Shown here: positions 1 through 7,631 of the stretch, piece after piece
Layout: every line of letters begins with the position of its first letter
Numbering within the stretch: position 1 is the first letter of the stretch
Assembly: GCA_021816765.1 (NCBI GenBank)
Contig: JAKAXB010000008.1
Span: forward strand, 1-64,000
DNA length: 64,000 nt
Origin: Natronospirales bacterium
GTDB lineage: Bacteria > Pseudomonadota > Gammaproteobacteria > Natronospirales > REEB76
Direction: 5' to 3'
The notes under the pieces: generated by a model
Seen by the model: only the letters and a program-made list of their open reading frames with translations
What the model was told of the DNA's origin: nothing
Database searches by the model: none
Position numbers and translations under genes: made by a program

Positions 1-51
1 GGCGAACAGTATCGCCACCAGCAGGATTTTCATGCGCGCGGACAGGACCAT
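1..51 (-). CDS. 5' end of a putative exported protein (partial)
   Basis: Only the start of this gene lies in the window; it runs off the left edge. Reading leftwards from an ATG at 33 gives MKILLVAILFA, a lysine followed by a hydrophobic run, which looks like the start of a signal peptide. A second in-frame ATG at 51 adds MVLSAR and is closer to a G-rich stretch that could act as a ribosome binding site, so it is taken as the start here. A TATAAT at 113-108 on the same strand could be its -10 box, but no good -35 is visible. The product cannot be identified. Confidence 0.4.
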   Translation of the reverse strand, partial: MVLSARMKILLVAILFA

Positions 52-163
52 GAGGTGCCCCCGGACCGGCCGGGAACACCCGACGGGCCGTATTTTCAAA
101 GCGGCAGATTATATACGCTCAGGTACCATCGCGGCCTGTACACGCCGGATTCTTACCGGGTTT

Positions 164-607
164 TCATCTATGCAGGGGCGCGACCAGACCGGTCTCGCGG
201 AAGCGCCGGTAGTCGGACAGGATCAGCGCGTGGTCAAAGGTCAGCGGCGGCGGTGCCAGCGGATCGAATGTCCCGAGGTGCGCCGCATCGTCGCCGGCCC
301 GGGGCTCGCCCCGCGCTTCGGCCACATACACTGCGCTCACGGTGTGACCGCGGGTATCGCGCTGCGGATCGGAATAACAGCCCAGCAGTGCCTTGAGGCA
401 GATTGCAAGGCCGGTTTCTTCCCCGGCCTCCCGCACGGCGGCGTGTTCCAGCGTCTCGCCCAGATCCACGAAGCCGCCTGGCAGCGCCCAGCCGTGGGGT
501 GGATTGCGTCGCTCGATGAGCACGATGGGCCGCCCCGGCCGATCGCTCAGCTCGATGATGATGTCCACGGCGATGAGGGGAGTAACGGGGCGCGGCATGC
601 CGGTCAC
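164..607 (-). CDS. NUDIX hydrolase
   Basis: This 147-residue protein probably hydrolyses a nucleoside diphosphate linked to another group; ADP-ribose-type substrates are typical of close relatives. The full NUDIX signature G-x5-E-x7-REUxEExGU is present at about residues 45-67 (GFVDLGE, then REAGEETGL), which supplies the Mg-binding glutamates. The N-terminal VDIIIEL strand and the PPHGWALPGG segment fit the family fold, and the length is normal. The start is a GTG whose bases overlap the stop of the upstream gene (GTGA), so translation is probably coupled. It is the last gene of a run of four that starts with vapB. The exact substrate cannot be read from sequence. Confidence 0.9.
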   Translation of the reverse strand: MTGMPRPVTPLIAVDIIIELSDRPGRPIVLIERRNPPHGWALPGGFVDLGETLEHAAVREAGEETGLAICLKALLGCYSDPQRDTRGHTVSAVYVAEARGEPRAGDDAAHLGTFDPLAPPPLTFDHALILSDYRRFRETGLVAPLHR

Positions 608-1161
608 TTTCCCGCTGGCCGCGAACGCAGCGCGCGATTGGCTGCTTCCAGATCAAACCGCTCCGCGTCCCAGTCTTTGCCCAGCCAGCGGCGCAGCTCG
701 CGATGCCGCGGATGGCGGGGATCGGCCAGTGCGTCCAGCAGTTCCTGATAACCCGGCGGACCGCCGCAATCCTCCGGGGGACAGGCGCGCGCGCCGTCGA
801 AGCATAGCGGACGCAGCAACTCGGCGGCCAAGGTCTCGATTTTCTCCACCTGGATATCGTGTTCCCAGTTGTCGCCGAAGTCATAGCTGTACAAAAACCT
901 CGCGCCTTTTGCCAGTTTGAGCGCTTGCAGCGTGACCTTGGTCTCATCAATCAATTCTTCCGGCGCATCCTCATGGAGTGGACCGTAGCGGCGTCCACCG
1001 ATGAAAAATTCGTGCAGATGCGAATCGCTCCAGCCCATGGCGCCCTGGATGGCGTCGTGCAAGTCCGCCAGCGTGGCAGCGGAGCGTATGCGCAGACATC
1101 GCCAGATTGGCGGTTCGAGGTATTGCAATTGCACCCGGAGTTCCAGCACTGCGCGTAGCAT
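604..1161 (-). CDS. Plasmid pRiA4b ORF-3-like family protein
   Basis: This 185-residue protein belongs to the pRiA4b ORF-3-like family (PF07929). Diagnostic segments are LEPPIWRCLRI near the N-terminus, IQGAMGWSDSHLHEF, YSYDFGDNWEHDI in the middle, and PPEDCGGPPGYQELL near the C-terminus. No biochemical function is established for the family; members turn up on plasmids, in mobile regions and beside toxin or defence genes. The ATG lies one base after the TGA of vapC (TGACATG), and its own stop overlaps the NUDIX start, so all three are likely translated from one message. The family assignment is firm; any role in regulation or defence would be a guess. Confidence 0.88.
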   Translation of the reverse strand: MLRAVLELRVQLQYLEPPIWRCLRIRSAATLADLHDAIQGAMGWSDSHLHEFFIGGRRYGPLHEDAPEELIDETKVTLQALKLAKGARFLYSYDFGDNWEHDIQVEKIETLAAELLRPLCFDGARACPPEDCGGPPGYQELLDALADPRHPRHRELRRWLGKDWDAERFDLEAANRALRSRPAGK

Positions 1162-1162
1162 G

Positions 1163-1573
1163 TCAGGCGGCCCAGTTCTCGATTTTCAATTTCGGAACCC
1201 GGCGGAATTCACGCTCGTTGTGGGTGACCAGCGTCAAACCCTCGGCCAAGGCATGCGCTGCAATCCATAGATCATTGGCGCCAAACGGCGTGCCCTTGCG
1301 CTCCAGCGCGGCCCGCAGCTCGCCATAACGGCGCGCCGCCTCCGCCGGCAGAGGCTTGACCCCGGCAACGCTGATCAATGCCGCGAGATTCTTCCAGGCG
1401 ACTTGCGGATAGCTGCTTTTAGCCGCTCCGGTGCAAAGCTCGCCGAAAACAATAACCGACAGCGCGGCCTCACCCGGCTTGAGCGCGTCGAAACGCGCAA
1501 GCACTGTCGGCGCGCGCCGTGCCACCGCATAAATGCAGATGTCCGTATCCAGCAAATATCGGCAGGCAACCAC
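1163..1573 (-). CDS. vapC: VapC-type PIN-domain ribonuclease toxin
   Basis: This 136-residue PIN-domain protein is the toxin of a type II toxin-antitoxin pair; VapC enzymes cleave RNA, often a tRNA anticodon loop or rRNA. The metal-binding acidic residues of the fold are visible: the aspartates of LLDTDICIY at the N-terminus, the glutamate of GELCTG in the middle, and the aspartate of NDLWIAAHA, followed by LVTHNEREF. All catalytic positions look intact. Translation begins at a GTG that shares one base with the vapB stop (TAGTG), a coupled arrangement typical of TA operons. The RNA target is unknown. Confidence 0.93.
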   Translation of the reverse strand: MVACRYLLDTDICIYAVARRAPTVLARFDALKPGEAALSVIVFGELCTGAAKSSYPQVAWKNLAALISVAGVKPLPAEAARRYGELRAALERKGTPFGANDLWIAAHALAEGLTLVTHNEREFRRVPKLKIENWAA

Positions 1574-1800
1574 TAGAACGGCTCCACCTCATCCGGCGGC
1601 GGATCATCCAGGTCACTGCCGAAATCCCCGGGCAGCGGTGGTATCGTGCTCAGCAACTCGCTTAACCGCGGCAGCTTTTCCCGCAGCACCACTTCCTCGC
1701 CGCGCCGGAAGATCTCCACCTCCTTGGCGCGGAAGCGGAACTCCTTGGGCAGCCGCACGGCCTGGCTGTTGCCGGATTTGAAGATGCGCGCGGTGCTCAT
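1573..1800 (-). CDS. vapB: VapB-type AbrB-fold antitoxin
   Basis: This 75-residue protein neutralises the VapC made from the next gene and probably represses the operon. It opens with MSTARIFKSGNSQAVRLPKE, the swapped-hairpin AbrB/SpoVT DNA-binding motif of VapB/MazE antitoxins. The acidic, proline-rich tail (about residues 55-75) is the part that normally wraps the toxin. The ATG at 1800 is chosen over an upstream in-frame start because a GGAAG lies seven bases before it, and the upstream start would fall inside the promoter and operator. The operator candidate lies 16-36 bases upstream. Confidence 0.9.
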   Translation of the reverse strand: MSTARIFKSGNSQAVRLPKEFRFRAKEVEIFRRGEEVVLREKLPRLSELLSTIPPLPGDFGSDLDDPPPDEVEPF

Positions 1801-1815
1801 GATCTGACTTCCAAT

Positions 1816-1836
1816 GTATATACGTGAAGTATATAC
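1816..1836. promoter_or_regulatory. Twin GTATATAC operator candidate for VapB/VapC
   Basis: Two identical copies of the self-palindromic octamer GTATATAC lie at 1816-1823 and 1829-1836, 13 bases apart centre to centre, separated by GTGAA. They overlap the -10 box and probable start point of vapBC. VapBC complexes usually bind repeated palindromes in their own promoter; that this is such a site is inferred from position and symmetry. Confidence 0.6.
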
Positions 1837-1855
1837 ACGATACAATGCCTGTCAA
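1828..1855 (-). promoter_or_regulatory. Sigma-70 promoter of the vapBC operon
   Basis: On the minus strand there is a perfect TTGACA at 1855-1850, a 16-base spacer, and TATACT at 1833-1828. Transcription would start near 1821, about 20 bases before the vapB ATG. The -10 box is embedded in the second copy of a GTATATAC repeat, so a bound repressor would block polymerase directly. Confidence 0.75.
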
Positions 1856-1952
1856 TGCCGCTGATGACGCGGGCGGAGACTTCACCTGTCCGCGCGAATG
1901 TCCCAATATCCACCCGATACTGGAACAGCGATGTTGGTTTCGCAAACGGCCT

Positions 1953-2189
1953 TCACCGGCCCAGGTAACGTTCAAGATTGCGCTGACTGAGGATGCCTTT
2001 TTCGCGCGCCTTGCGCTGCCAGTATCCCTGCAAGGTTTTGAGTTCGCCCTTGAGCCTTGCGGCACGCGCGGCGCGCAGTGCGTCCTGGATCACCGCGCTC
2101 AGGGTCTTGCCCTCGGCTTCGGCCTGCTGCTCCGCTTCGCGGGCAAGATCGGGCGGCAGAGAGATGGTTTTCTTCAAGGCACCGGCCAT
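1953..2189 (-). CDS. Orphan ribbon-helix-helix (CopG-like) protein
   Basis: This 78-residue protein starts MAGALKKTISLPPDLAREAE, the beta-strand and first helix of the ribbon-helix-helix fold, followed by a second helix (KTLSAVIQDALRAAR) and a basic C-terminal extension. Such proteins are usually antitoxins that also repress their own promoter. The ATG at 2189 is preferred over a GTG six bases upstream because GAGG sits five bases before it. No partner toxin follows: the next gene downstream is vapB, 152 bases away with its own promoter. It may be a leftover half of a TA pair or a stand-alone regulator. Confidence 0.7.
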   Translation of the reverse strand: MAGALKKTISLPPDLAREAEQQAEAEGKTLSAVIQDALRAARAARLKGELKTLQGYWQRKAREKGILSQRNLERYLGR

Positions 2190-2204
2190 AACCACCTCAT
2201 TCGG

Positions 2205-2220
2205 TATGAAATGCTATGAA
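2205..2220. promoter_or_regulatory. TATGAA direct repeat upstream of the RHH gene
   Basis: TATGAA occurs at 2205-2210 and again at 2215-2220, ten bases apart (one helical turn), just ahead of the ribbon-helix-helix gene. Tandem short sites spaced by a helical turn suit RHH dimers binding side by side. It is a weak inference from spacing only. Confidence 0.3.
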
Positions 2221-2303
2221 TGACGATTATCCTCTACTTAACAGAGAGCACATCAAGGATTTAGCCTGTATAAAGACAGACCGATTCTGCTCATTGGTGG
2301 CTT

Positions 2304-3095
2304 CTAATTGCTGTTATTCCCTTTCTTGCAAACATTCAGCAGTACGCCGGGCGCTGGTGGCCAAGATCCGCTATAGAAATAGCGGAAATCGCTAAAGTGG
2401 CGCTGACGGAAAGTATCTTTATATTCACATCGTCCATAGATATAGATAGCATGCGTGGGAGGATTGACACTAATCCCTGTGATTTCAGCAGGGGTCAATG
2501 CACGACCATATTTCCAAGTACGCGGAATTTCCGCTCCCGCGCCTACAGAGAATTCAATATCAGGTTGGAGAGAGGGTATGACCAGCAGCCTATCTTCATC
2601 AGTTACGGGAATAAGGGCTATTTCAATATGACTGACTACATTGTATGCAGGAGTCTGTCCGCTATTCCTCATCATCAAGTGGGTTAAGGGGAAACCCGCG
2701 AAGGCCGCCATAGGTGGAATGACCGTAGTCCCATCAAAAATGCCAACACTGACTGGCAATAAATAAGCCCGCAATTGAGCGCGAGTAGTGATGTATTGCT
2801 GTCGACTAATCCAAGCCAATCCAGCAGTAATGAACATAAGCAACACTGTGGCCAGCGCGGTAATACCTGCGCCGTTTTCATTGGCAAATCCACCAATACA
2901 AGACAGAACAACGCCGCCATTAGACGAAGCGGGAACGAGGACAGCGGTCGCTTGATTGTTTTTGTATTGGGGAGCTGGATATTGTCCTTGATTATTTATG
3001 CAATATCTAAAATTTGTAGATGACTGCAAGACCCCGACAATTCCAAGTAGAAGAATTAATGCTATCAATGCATGTGGCCAGTATTTCCTTATCAT
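2304..3095 (-). CDS. Membrane protein of unknown function
   Basis: This 263-residue protein is not recognised. It has a first membrane segment at about residues 9-24, a loop of about 45 residues with two cysteines, a second segment at about 78-95 (ALATVLLMFITAGLAWI), and then a long soluble domain beginning RQQYITTRAQLRAYLLPVSV. That layout, two membrane passes then a polar domain opening with a TxxxLRAYL-like stretch, is common in uncharacterised accessory-region proteins. The ATG at 3095 is preferred because AAGGGG lies six bases upstream; an ATG at 3101 would touch it. Base composition is clearly more AT-rich than the chromosome around it, which suggests recent transfer. Confidence 0.7.
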   Translation of the reverse strand: MIRKYWPHALIALILLLGIVGVLQSSTNFRYCINNQGQYPAPQYKNNQATAVLVPASSNGGVVLSCIGGFANENGAGITALATVLLMFITAGLAWISRQQYITTRAQLRAYLLPVSVGIFDGTTVIPPMAAFAGFPLTHLMMRNSGQTPAYNVVSHIEIALIPVTDEDRLLVIPSLQPDIEFSVGAGAEIPRTWKYGRALTPAEITGISVNPPTHAIYIYGRCEYKDTFRQRHFSDFRYFYSGSWPPAPGVLLNVCKKGNNSN

Positions 3096-3101
3096 TAGCA
3101 T

Positions 3102-3397
3102 CCCCTTATAGTGATCCTAAATATGTCCGCGTTCTCCCGGTTGTTGTATCGGAACTGGAACCCCGCGACGTAGAGCGGCAAATATTTCCTACTGACTTTG
3201 CCGCTTGTCAGTCACCAAAAAGTTTACTTTGTGAGATACAGACTCTCTCCATTTCTTGGGATTCAAACTAGCCCATCAAATCGCTTCTGTCCAGTAGGGG
3301 CTAATCGCCCTATGAATTATATACGTCGCCGCCACGACGATCTCAATGTTTGTTTCATCGGGTTACGCTGCACTAACCAGACCTACGGGATTGCCGT
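3102..3397. other. Intergenic stretch with an inverted repeat and a degenerate dispersed repeat
   Basis: No gene is seen here. AGCGGCAAA at 3174-3182 is mirrored by TTTGCCGCT at 3197-3205, a perfect 9-base inverted repeat around a 14-base loop; neither side is followed by a T-run. At 3356-3389, just beyond the restriction gene stop, the minus strand reads CCCGTAGGTCTGGTTAGTGC followed by AGCGTAACCCGATG. From memory this resembles a diverged copy of the GTAGG-TGGGTTAGCG-AGCGTAACCCA intergenic repeat seen in many beta- and gammaproteobacteria. The block is AT-rich like the neighbouring membrane gene. Confidence 0.45.
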
Positions 3398-6265
3398 TCA
3401 ACGGCGACGGGTGCGTTTTGACTTCTCGACTGCCGGTAGCAACGTGGTGTATTTCTGGTAGAGATCGAACAGGAAGGCGACGCGCTCGGCGTCGGAATTG
3501 AAACTTTTCTTGCCGTAGGCCGCATCCACCGCACGATCCAGCGCCGTATGCGCTTCGCGCAGCGCGGGTGGCATGGACACGGGATCGTAGAGATCGGCCA
3601 GCGAGGCATTCGGAAACTGCTGGCGCGCATCCAGCACGCCTTGTGCGGCTTTTTCCACCGCCGCTTTCTGTTTATCACCCACATCCTGCGGCCAGGGAAA
3701 ATTATTGTAGACGATCTGATTGGAATAGCGATAGCGACTTTCCAAACGTCCAGCAACATATCGGACCCAGGCCATGTGCATGGCGGAAGACAGGACACCA
3801 AAGTGAAAATTGCTAGCGTCAGGAATCAACTGTAATAAGTCGCTGCAAATGACGATAGAAGGTATGAATCCAACAGGTATATATACGCGGCGTTCACCAC
3901 TCACTTTCGGAATAACTAGATAGCCTTCCTTCGGCATATTTTCAACATGAAAACGTGTCGGTCGTTCGGCAATCTTGCGCGTGGGTGCACTTTTACTCGC
4001 AAGACGGAATTTACGCACCGCTTCCACGCGCTCCATAACCAAAGGCATGTCCCGCAATATCTGGGGTGGACAATCACCCAGCCACAGCACCCAACGATGG
4101 TAGTCATAGAGGAACTCGTCTGCTCCCAGCCACTGGCGGAAATAAGGCCCTGCTTTCGGTTCACGCTTCACGAACTCTGTTTTTTCTTCATCGGTGAACA
4201 AGTAATGGCCGCCATCAATGGGCTTATTGCCGATACCCATTTCCGGCACCTGACACATGGGCAAGTCACGGCGGCCGATAAGCACATCCGCAGCATCCAC
4301 CAGATACGGATTGATGTTGACCGCGCTGGTTTCGTGCGGATGACCTTTGATATCGGGATAATCAAAAAGAACTTTAGATGATGCATCAAACAACGCGAAG
4401 CCGATGATGACGCAATGCACCGCCGCCATGCCGCGGGCTTCGTTGCTCCACTGAAAGGTGCGGTGGGCAAAATGGATTTTCACGCCCCGCCCCAGCAACC
4501 AGCCCCACAACACCGCCACTTGTTCGCCCTGGGTGATGGAATTGGTGGACACGAAGGCGATTTTCACACGGTCTTTTTGCGCGACCGCACCGCTCAGGCC
4601 GGAAAGCAAGTCCTCGGTCCGGTTGTCGCCCTTCAAATACTGAACTGCTTTCACGTACCAAGCGGTCACGTAATCCAGTAAACCGTAAGAGGGAATATCA
4701 CCGCAAACGCTTTCCATGTCGGCACGCTGGTCGTCAGCCATGTATTTGGCGCCCACAAACGGTGGATTGCCAAGGATATAGTCCACCCGCTCGGCTGGAA
4801 TCACTTCGTTCCAGTCAATCCGCAATGCGTTAGCACAGCGGATAGTGGCAGCATGAGTTAAAGGCAGGCGGCGGTAATAAAAACCGAATTCCTCCGACAC
4901 CCGCATGTTCATCTGGTGATCCATGAGCCACAGGGCCACCTGGGCGATCTGCGCCGGGAATTCCTCGATCTCGATGCCGTAGAACTGGTCCACGTTGACG
5001 TTGATGAGCTGAAATACATCAATATGTAATTGCCCGGTCTCGCGCTCCATAGCAAGCGCGGCGCGCAGGATATCCAGCTCCAACAGGCGCAACTCCCGGT
5101 AGGCGATCACCAGGAAGTTTCCGCAGCCGCAGGCGGGGTCGAGAAACCTTAATGCCGCCAGTTTCTTGTGGAACTCGAATAAGCGATTGCGGTTGTTACG
5201 GGCTTTCTCGAATTCCGCCCGCAACTCGTCCAGAAACAGGGATTTCACCACCTTGAGGATGTTTTTCTCGCTGGTGTAGTGGGCACCGAGATTGCGCCGC
5301 GCCTTGTCATCCATGACGCTCTGGAACAGCGCGCCGAAGATGGCCGGGCTGATGCGGCCCCAGTCCAGTACGCACGCATCCAGCAATGCCGTACGCATGC
5401 CGGAGGTGAAGGCCGCCACATTCAGCCGTTCCTCGAACAGCCTGCCGTTCACATACGGGAAGGCTGCGAAACGTTCGTCCAGATTCTTCTGGCGTTTGTT
5501 CTCCGGCGTATTCAGCACCTGGAACAGCAGTTCGAGCTGCGAGCCGAAATCACTGCCATCCTCGCGGGTGCAGGTCTCGATCCACTCGCGGAACATGCCC
5601 TTCTGGTCGAAGATGGTGGTGTCTTCCGCGAACAGGCAGAACAACAGCCGCACCAGCATTACTTCCAGCTCATGACCGGCATAGCCGCCGGCTTTGAGCT
5701 GGTCGTGGAGCCGGCCCATTTTCTCCGCGGCCTTGATGTTGACCGGATCCTGCTCCTGGATGCGCTGAGTGGTGTAACCGGAGATGAAACCGAACAGGCC
5801 GATTTTCTTGTGCAGGTCCTGGAGCGGGAATTCGCTTTTGGTGTCCGCTTCCAGGTCGTAAAGGCGGATGCGCGCGAAATCCGAAACAATCACATAGCGC
5901 GGCAGGTCGCGCTCTTGCAGACCGGGGAAATAATCGAGTGCCTGCTGGTAGGCGGTATCCAGGTCCTTGCCCGCAGATTTGTGTTCCGCGATGAGCGTGC
6001 CTTTCCAGAAAAGATCAATGAATCCGGCATGACCGCCCTTGCCGCCCTTCGCGGACAAATCGCCGGTTTCCAGGCGCTGGCGCAGGTGTTTTACCGGCTC
6101 TTCAAAGGACGCCACCCGCCGCCGGCTGATGCCGAAGACGTTGAAGAATTCGTTCCAGAAAGTCTGGGCTTCCGCCTTCTCGCGCCGTTCGCTTTCCCAC
6201 TCACGGGCGAAGCGCAGCGCGCGGTCACGGATTTCGTTGGGCGAGAGCGGTTGGGATTGGACCAT
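3398..6265 (-). CDS. MmeI-like type IIL restriction-modification enzyme
   Basis: This 955-residue protein combines DNA cleavage, adenine methylation and target recognition in one chain, as in MmeI. Near the N-terminus D84-x9-E94-H-K96 (FIDLFWKGTLIAEHK) matches the nuclease motif of MmeI in spacing and place. A helical linker follows to about residue 325. The methyltransferase core has motif I DPACGCGNFL at 376-385 and motif IV NPPF at 500-503, followed by a recognition domain and a C-terminal tail. Length fits MmeI-family enzymes, which modify one strand and cut about two helical turns away. The frame is open and key residues are present, so it looks functional. The recognition sequence cannot be predicted here. 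It lies 83 bases downstream of the yjjJ-like gene on the same strand. Confidence 0.88.
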   Translation of the reverse strand: MVQSQPLSPNEIRDRALRFAREWESERREKAEAQTFWNEFFNVFGISRRRVASFEEPVKHLRQRLETGDLSAKGGKGGHAGFIDLFWKGTLIAEHKSAGKDLDTAYQQALDYFPGLQERDLPRYVIVSDFARIRLYDLEADTKSEFPLQDLHKKIGLFGFISGYTTQRIQEQDPVNIKAAEKMGRLHDQLKAGGYAGHELEVMLVRLLFCLFAEDTTIFDQKGMFREWIETCTREDGSDFGSQLELLFQVLNTPENKRQKNLDERFAAFPYVNGRLFEERLNVAAFTSGMRTALLDACVLDWGRISPAIFGALFQSVMDDKARRNLGAHYTSEKNILKVVKSLFLDELRAEFEKARNNRNRLFEFHKKLAALRFLDPACGCGNFLVIAYRELRLLELDILRAALAMERETGQLHIDVFQLINVNVDQFYGIEIEEFPAQIAQVALWLMDHQMNMRVSEEFGFYYRRLPLTHAATIRCANALRIDWNEVIPAERVDYILGNPPFVGAKYMADDQRADMESVCGDIPSYGLLDYVTAWYVKAVQYLKGDNRTEDLLSGLSGAVAQKDRVKIAFVSTNSITQGEQVAVLWGWLLGRGVKIHFAHRTFQWSNEARGMAAVHCVIIGFALFDASSKVLFDYPDIKGHPHETSAVNINPYLVDAADVLIGRRDLPMCQVPEMGIGNKPIDGGHYLFTDEEKTEFVKREPKAGPYFRQWLGADEFLYDYHRWVLWLGDCPPQILRDMPLVMERVEAVRKFRLASKSAPTRKIAERPTRFHVENMPKEGYLVIPKVSGERRVYIPVGFIPSIVICSDLLQLIPDASNFHFGVLSSAMHMAWVRYVAGRLESRYRYSNQIVYNNFPWPQDVGDKQKAAVEKAAQGVLDARQQFPNASLADLYDPVSMPPALREAHTALDRAVDAAYGKKSFNSDAERVAFLFDLYQKYTTLLPAVEKSKRTRRR

Positions 6266-6348
6266 GAACCCGCGGTTCCTTGTTTTGGAGACTATGTCAT
6301 GCCACCGAAGACAACTGTTTTCCGCTGGTGCTGCAATGCTGCGGCTCT

Positions 6349-7629
6349 TCAGTCAGGCGGCCGCGCGGCCAGCTTGCGGAAGACCGGGCTGATGCGTTCA
6401 TCCCCGGCCACGCGTTGCCAGAATTCAGCCGCGAGCGCCGCGGCTTCCGGCCATACCTCCAAAACCTGCGCACGCGGGCGCACGCGGGCGGTGGGTACGT
6501 CCGGCACGATACCATTTTGAGGCGCGAACGCCATGGGCAGCATGTCGTAGGCCGGAGCCAGTTCCAACCGGGGTTCACGACGCAGGCCATCCGAAAAAAA
6601 GGCGAGATTGCCGAAATGCCGGTCGCTGTTGCCGATGAGTTCGCCGAAGGCTTCCAGTAAAAGGATACGGCGCGCATCCTCCGCCGTCAGCAAGCCATCC
6701 CGTGCCAGACGACCGGCCAGTGCCGGCCAGTTGTCACGTTGACCATACAGGCTGTCATCCAGCGGGCCGGCGGTGAACACACTGCGCCGTCCGCGCGCCT
6801 CCACACGGTCGAAACGTTCCACCTCCAGAAACCGCTGAGTACCGACATCCACGATGCGCGAGACAACGGCGGGAATGCCGTGCACCTGCAATACCTCAAG
6901 GGCCAGCGATTCACACGCCAGCAGGTCGCGCCAGCGCTGATCGGTGGGATTGTCGTCGCCGAGGGTGAATTTCACGATGACGTGGCGGACACCGGTCCAG
7001 GCGGTGAACTTGGCCTGTTCGCCGCCGGCGGAAGAACCGGCCGCACCCGCGGCGGCGGCGCGCGCCAGACGCGGATAGTCTTCGCGAGCCACCGGCGCGC
7101 GCGCTTGCGCCGAGAAACGGTCCAGGGATTCTTCGCCGATAATCAAATCGCCCGCGCAATCCTCGCCGCGCCGCGCCACGGCCATGAGACGGTGATCGTC
7201 ATTCCAGTCCTGCAAACGGCGCGGCACGCCAAGCTCAGCATGGATATCCGCAAAGCGCCGGCCGAGATAGCCCTGGGGCGCCATGTCTGCAACCACCGGC
7301 GGCAGCCCTTCGAATACATCGCCTGTGCTTTGCGCCTGCTCCAGCCAGTGCCAGCCGCCGCCTGCCAGAAGGTGCAGGCTGGCGACACGTTCAACCAGCC
7401 CCGCCTGGTTTACCCGATACACCGGCAACTGTGACGGTATGCCCGGTATTCGGCGATAGACTCCATAGCGCGCGCCGCGCCGTCGGCCGATGCGTACCAC
7501 CTCCCCTTTCAGCCCCTTGACCAGTCGCGAAAGGGTGGGCCGGCTGGTATCCAGGGTCCGCAACAACTCGCCTGCCGGCATGACGCCCCGGCGGGCAAGT
7601 AAAGTCATTATGTCCAGCGATTCAGCCAT
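6349..7629 (-). CDS. yjjJ: HipA-family kinase toxin, YjjJ-like
   Basis: This protein of about 426 residues is a HipA-fold Ser/Thr kinase of the YjjJ (HipH) type. A winged-helix-like N-terminus (LDTSRPTLSRLVKGLKGEVV) replaces the need for a separate HipB, as in E. coli YjjJ. Kinase landmarks are GGEQAKFTAW (nucleotide loop), GNSDRHFGNL (catalytic loop) and LAPAYDMLPM (metal-binding segment). The ATG at 7629 is used; an ATG at 7644 is also in frame, and neither has a clear ribosome site. No antitoxin gene adjoins it. HipA proteins phosphorylate translation factors and can arrest growth; the target of this branch is not evident. It sits in the island beside the restriction enzyme. Confidence 0.82.
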   Translation of the reverse strand: MAESLDIMTLLARRGVMPAGELLRTLDTSRPTLSRLVKGLKGEVVRIGRRRGARYGVYRRIPGIPSQLPVYRVNQAGLVERVASLHLLAGGGWHWLEQAQSTGDVFEGLPPVVADMAPQGYLGRRFADIHAELGVPRRLQDWNDDHRLMAVARRGEDCAGDLIIGEESLDRFSAQARAPVAREDYPRLARAAAAGAAGSSAGGEQAKFTAWTGVRHVIVKFTLGDDNPTDQRWRDLLACESLALEVLQVHGIPAVVSRIVDVGTQRFLEVERFDRVEARGRRSVFTAGPLDDSLYGQRDNWPALAGRLARDGLLTAEDARRILLLEAFGELIGNSDRHFGNLAFFSDGLRREPRLELAPAYDMLPMAFAPQNGIVPDVPTARVRPRAQVLEVWPEAAALAAEFWQRVAGDERISPVFRKLAARPPD

Positions 7630-7631
7630 GC

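Noticed and set aside
5279-6520. Long plus-strand frame across the 5' part of the MmeI-like gene
   Set aside because: Antisense shadow; the minus-strand frame carries the nuclease motif.
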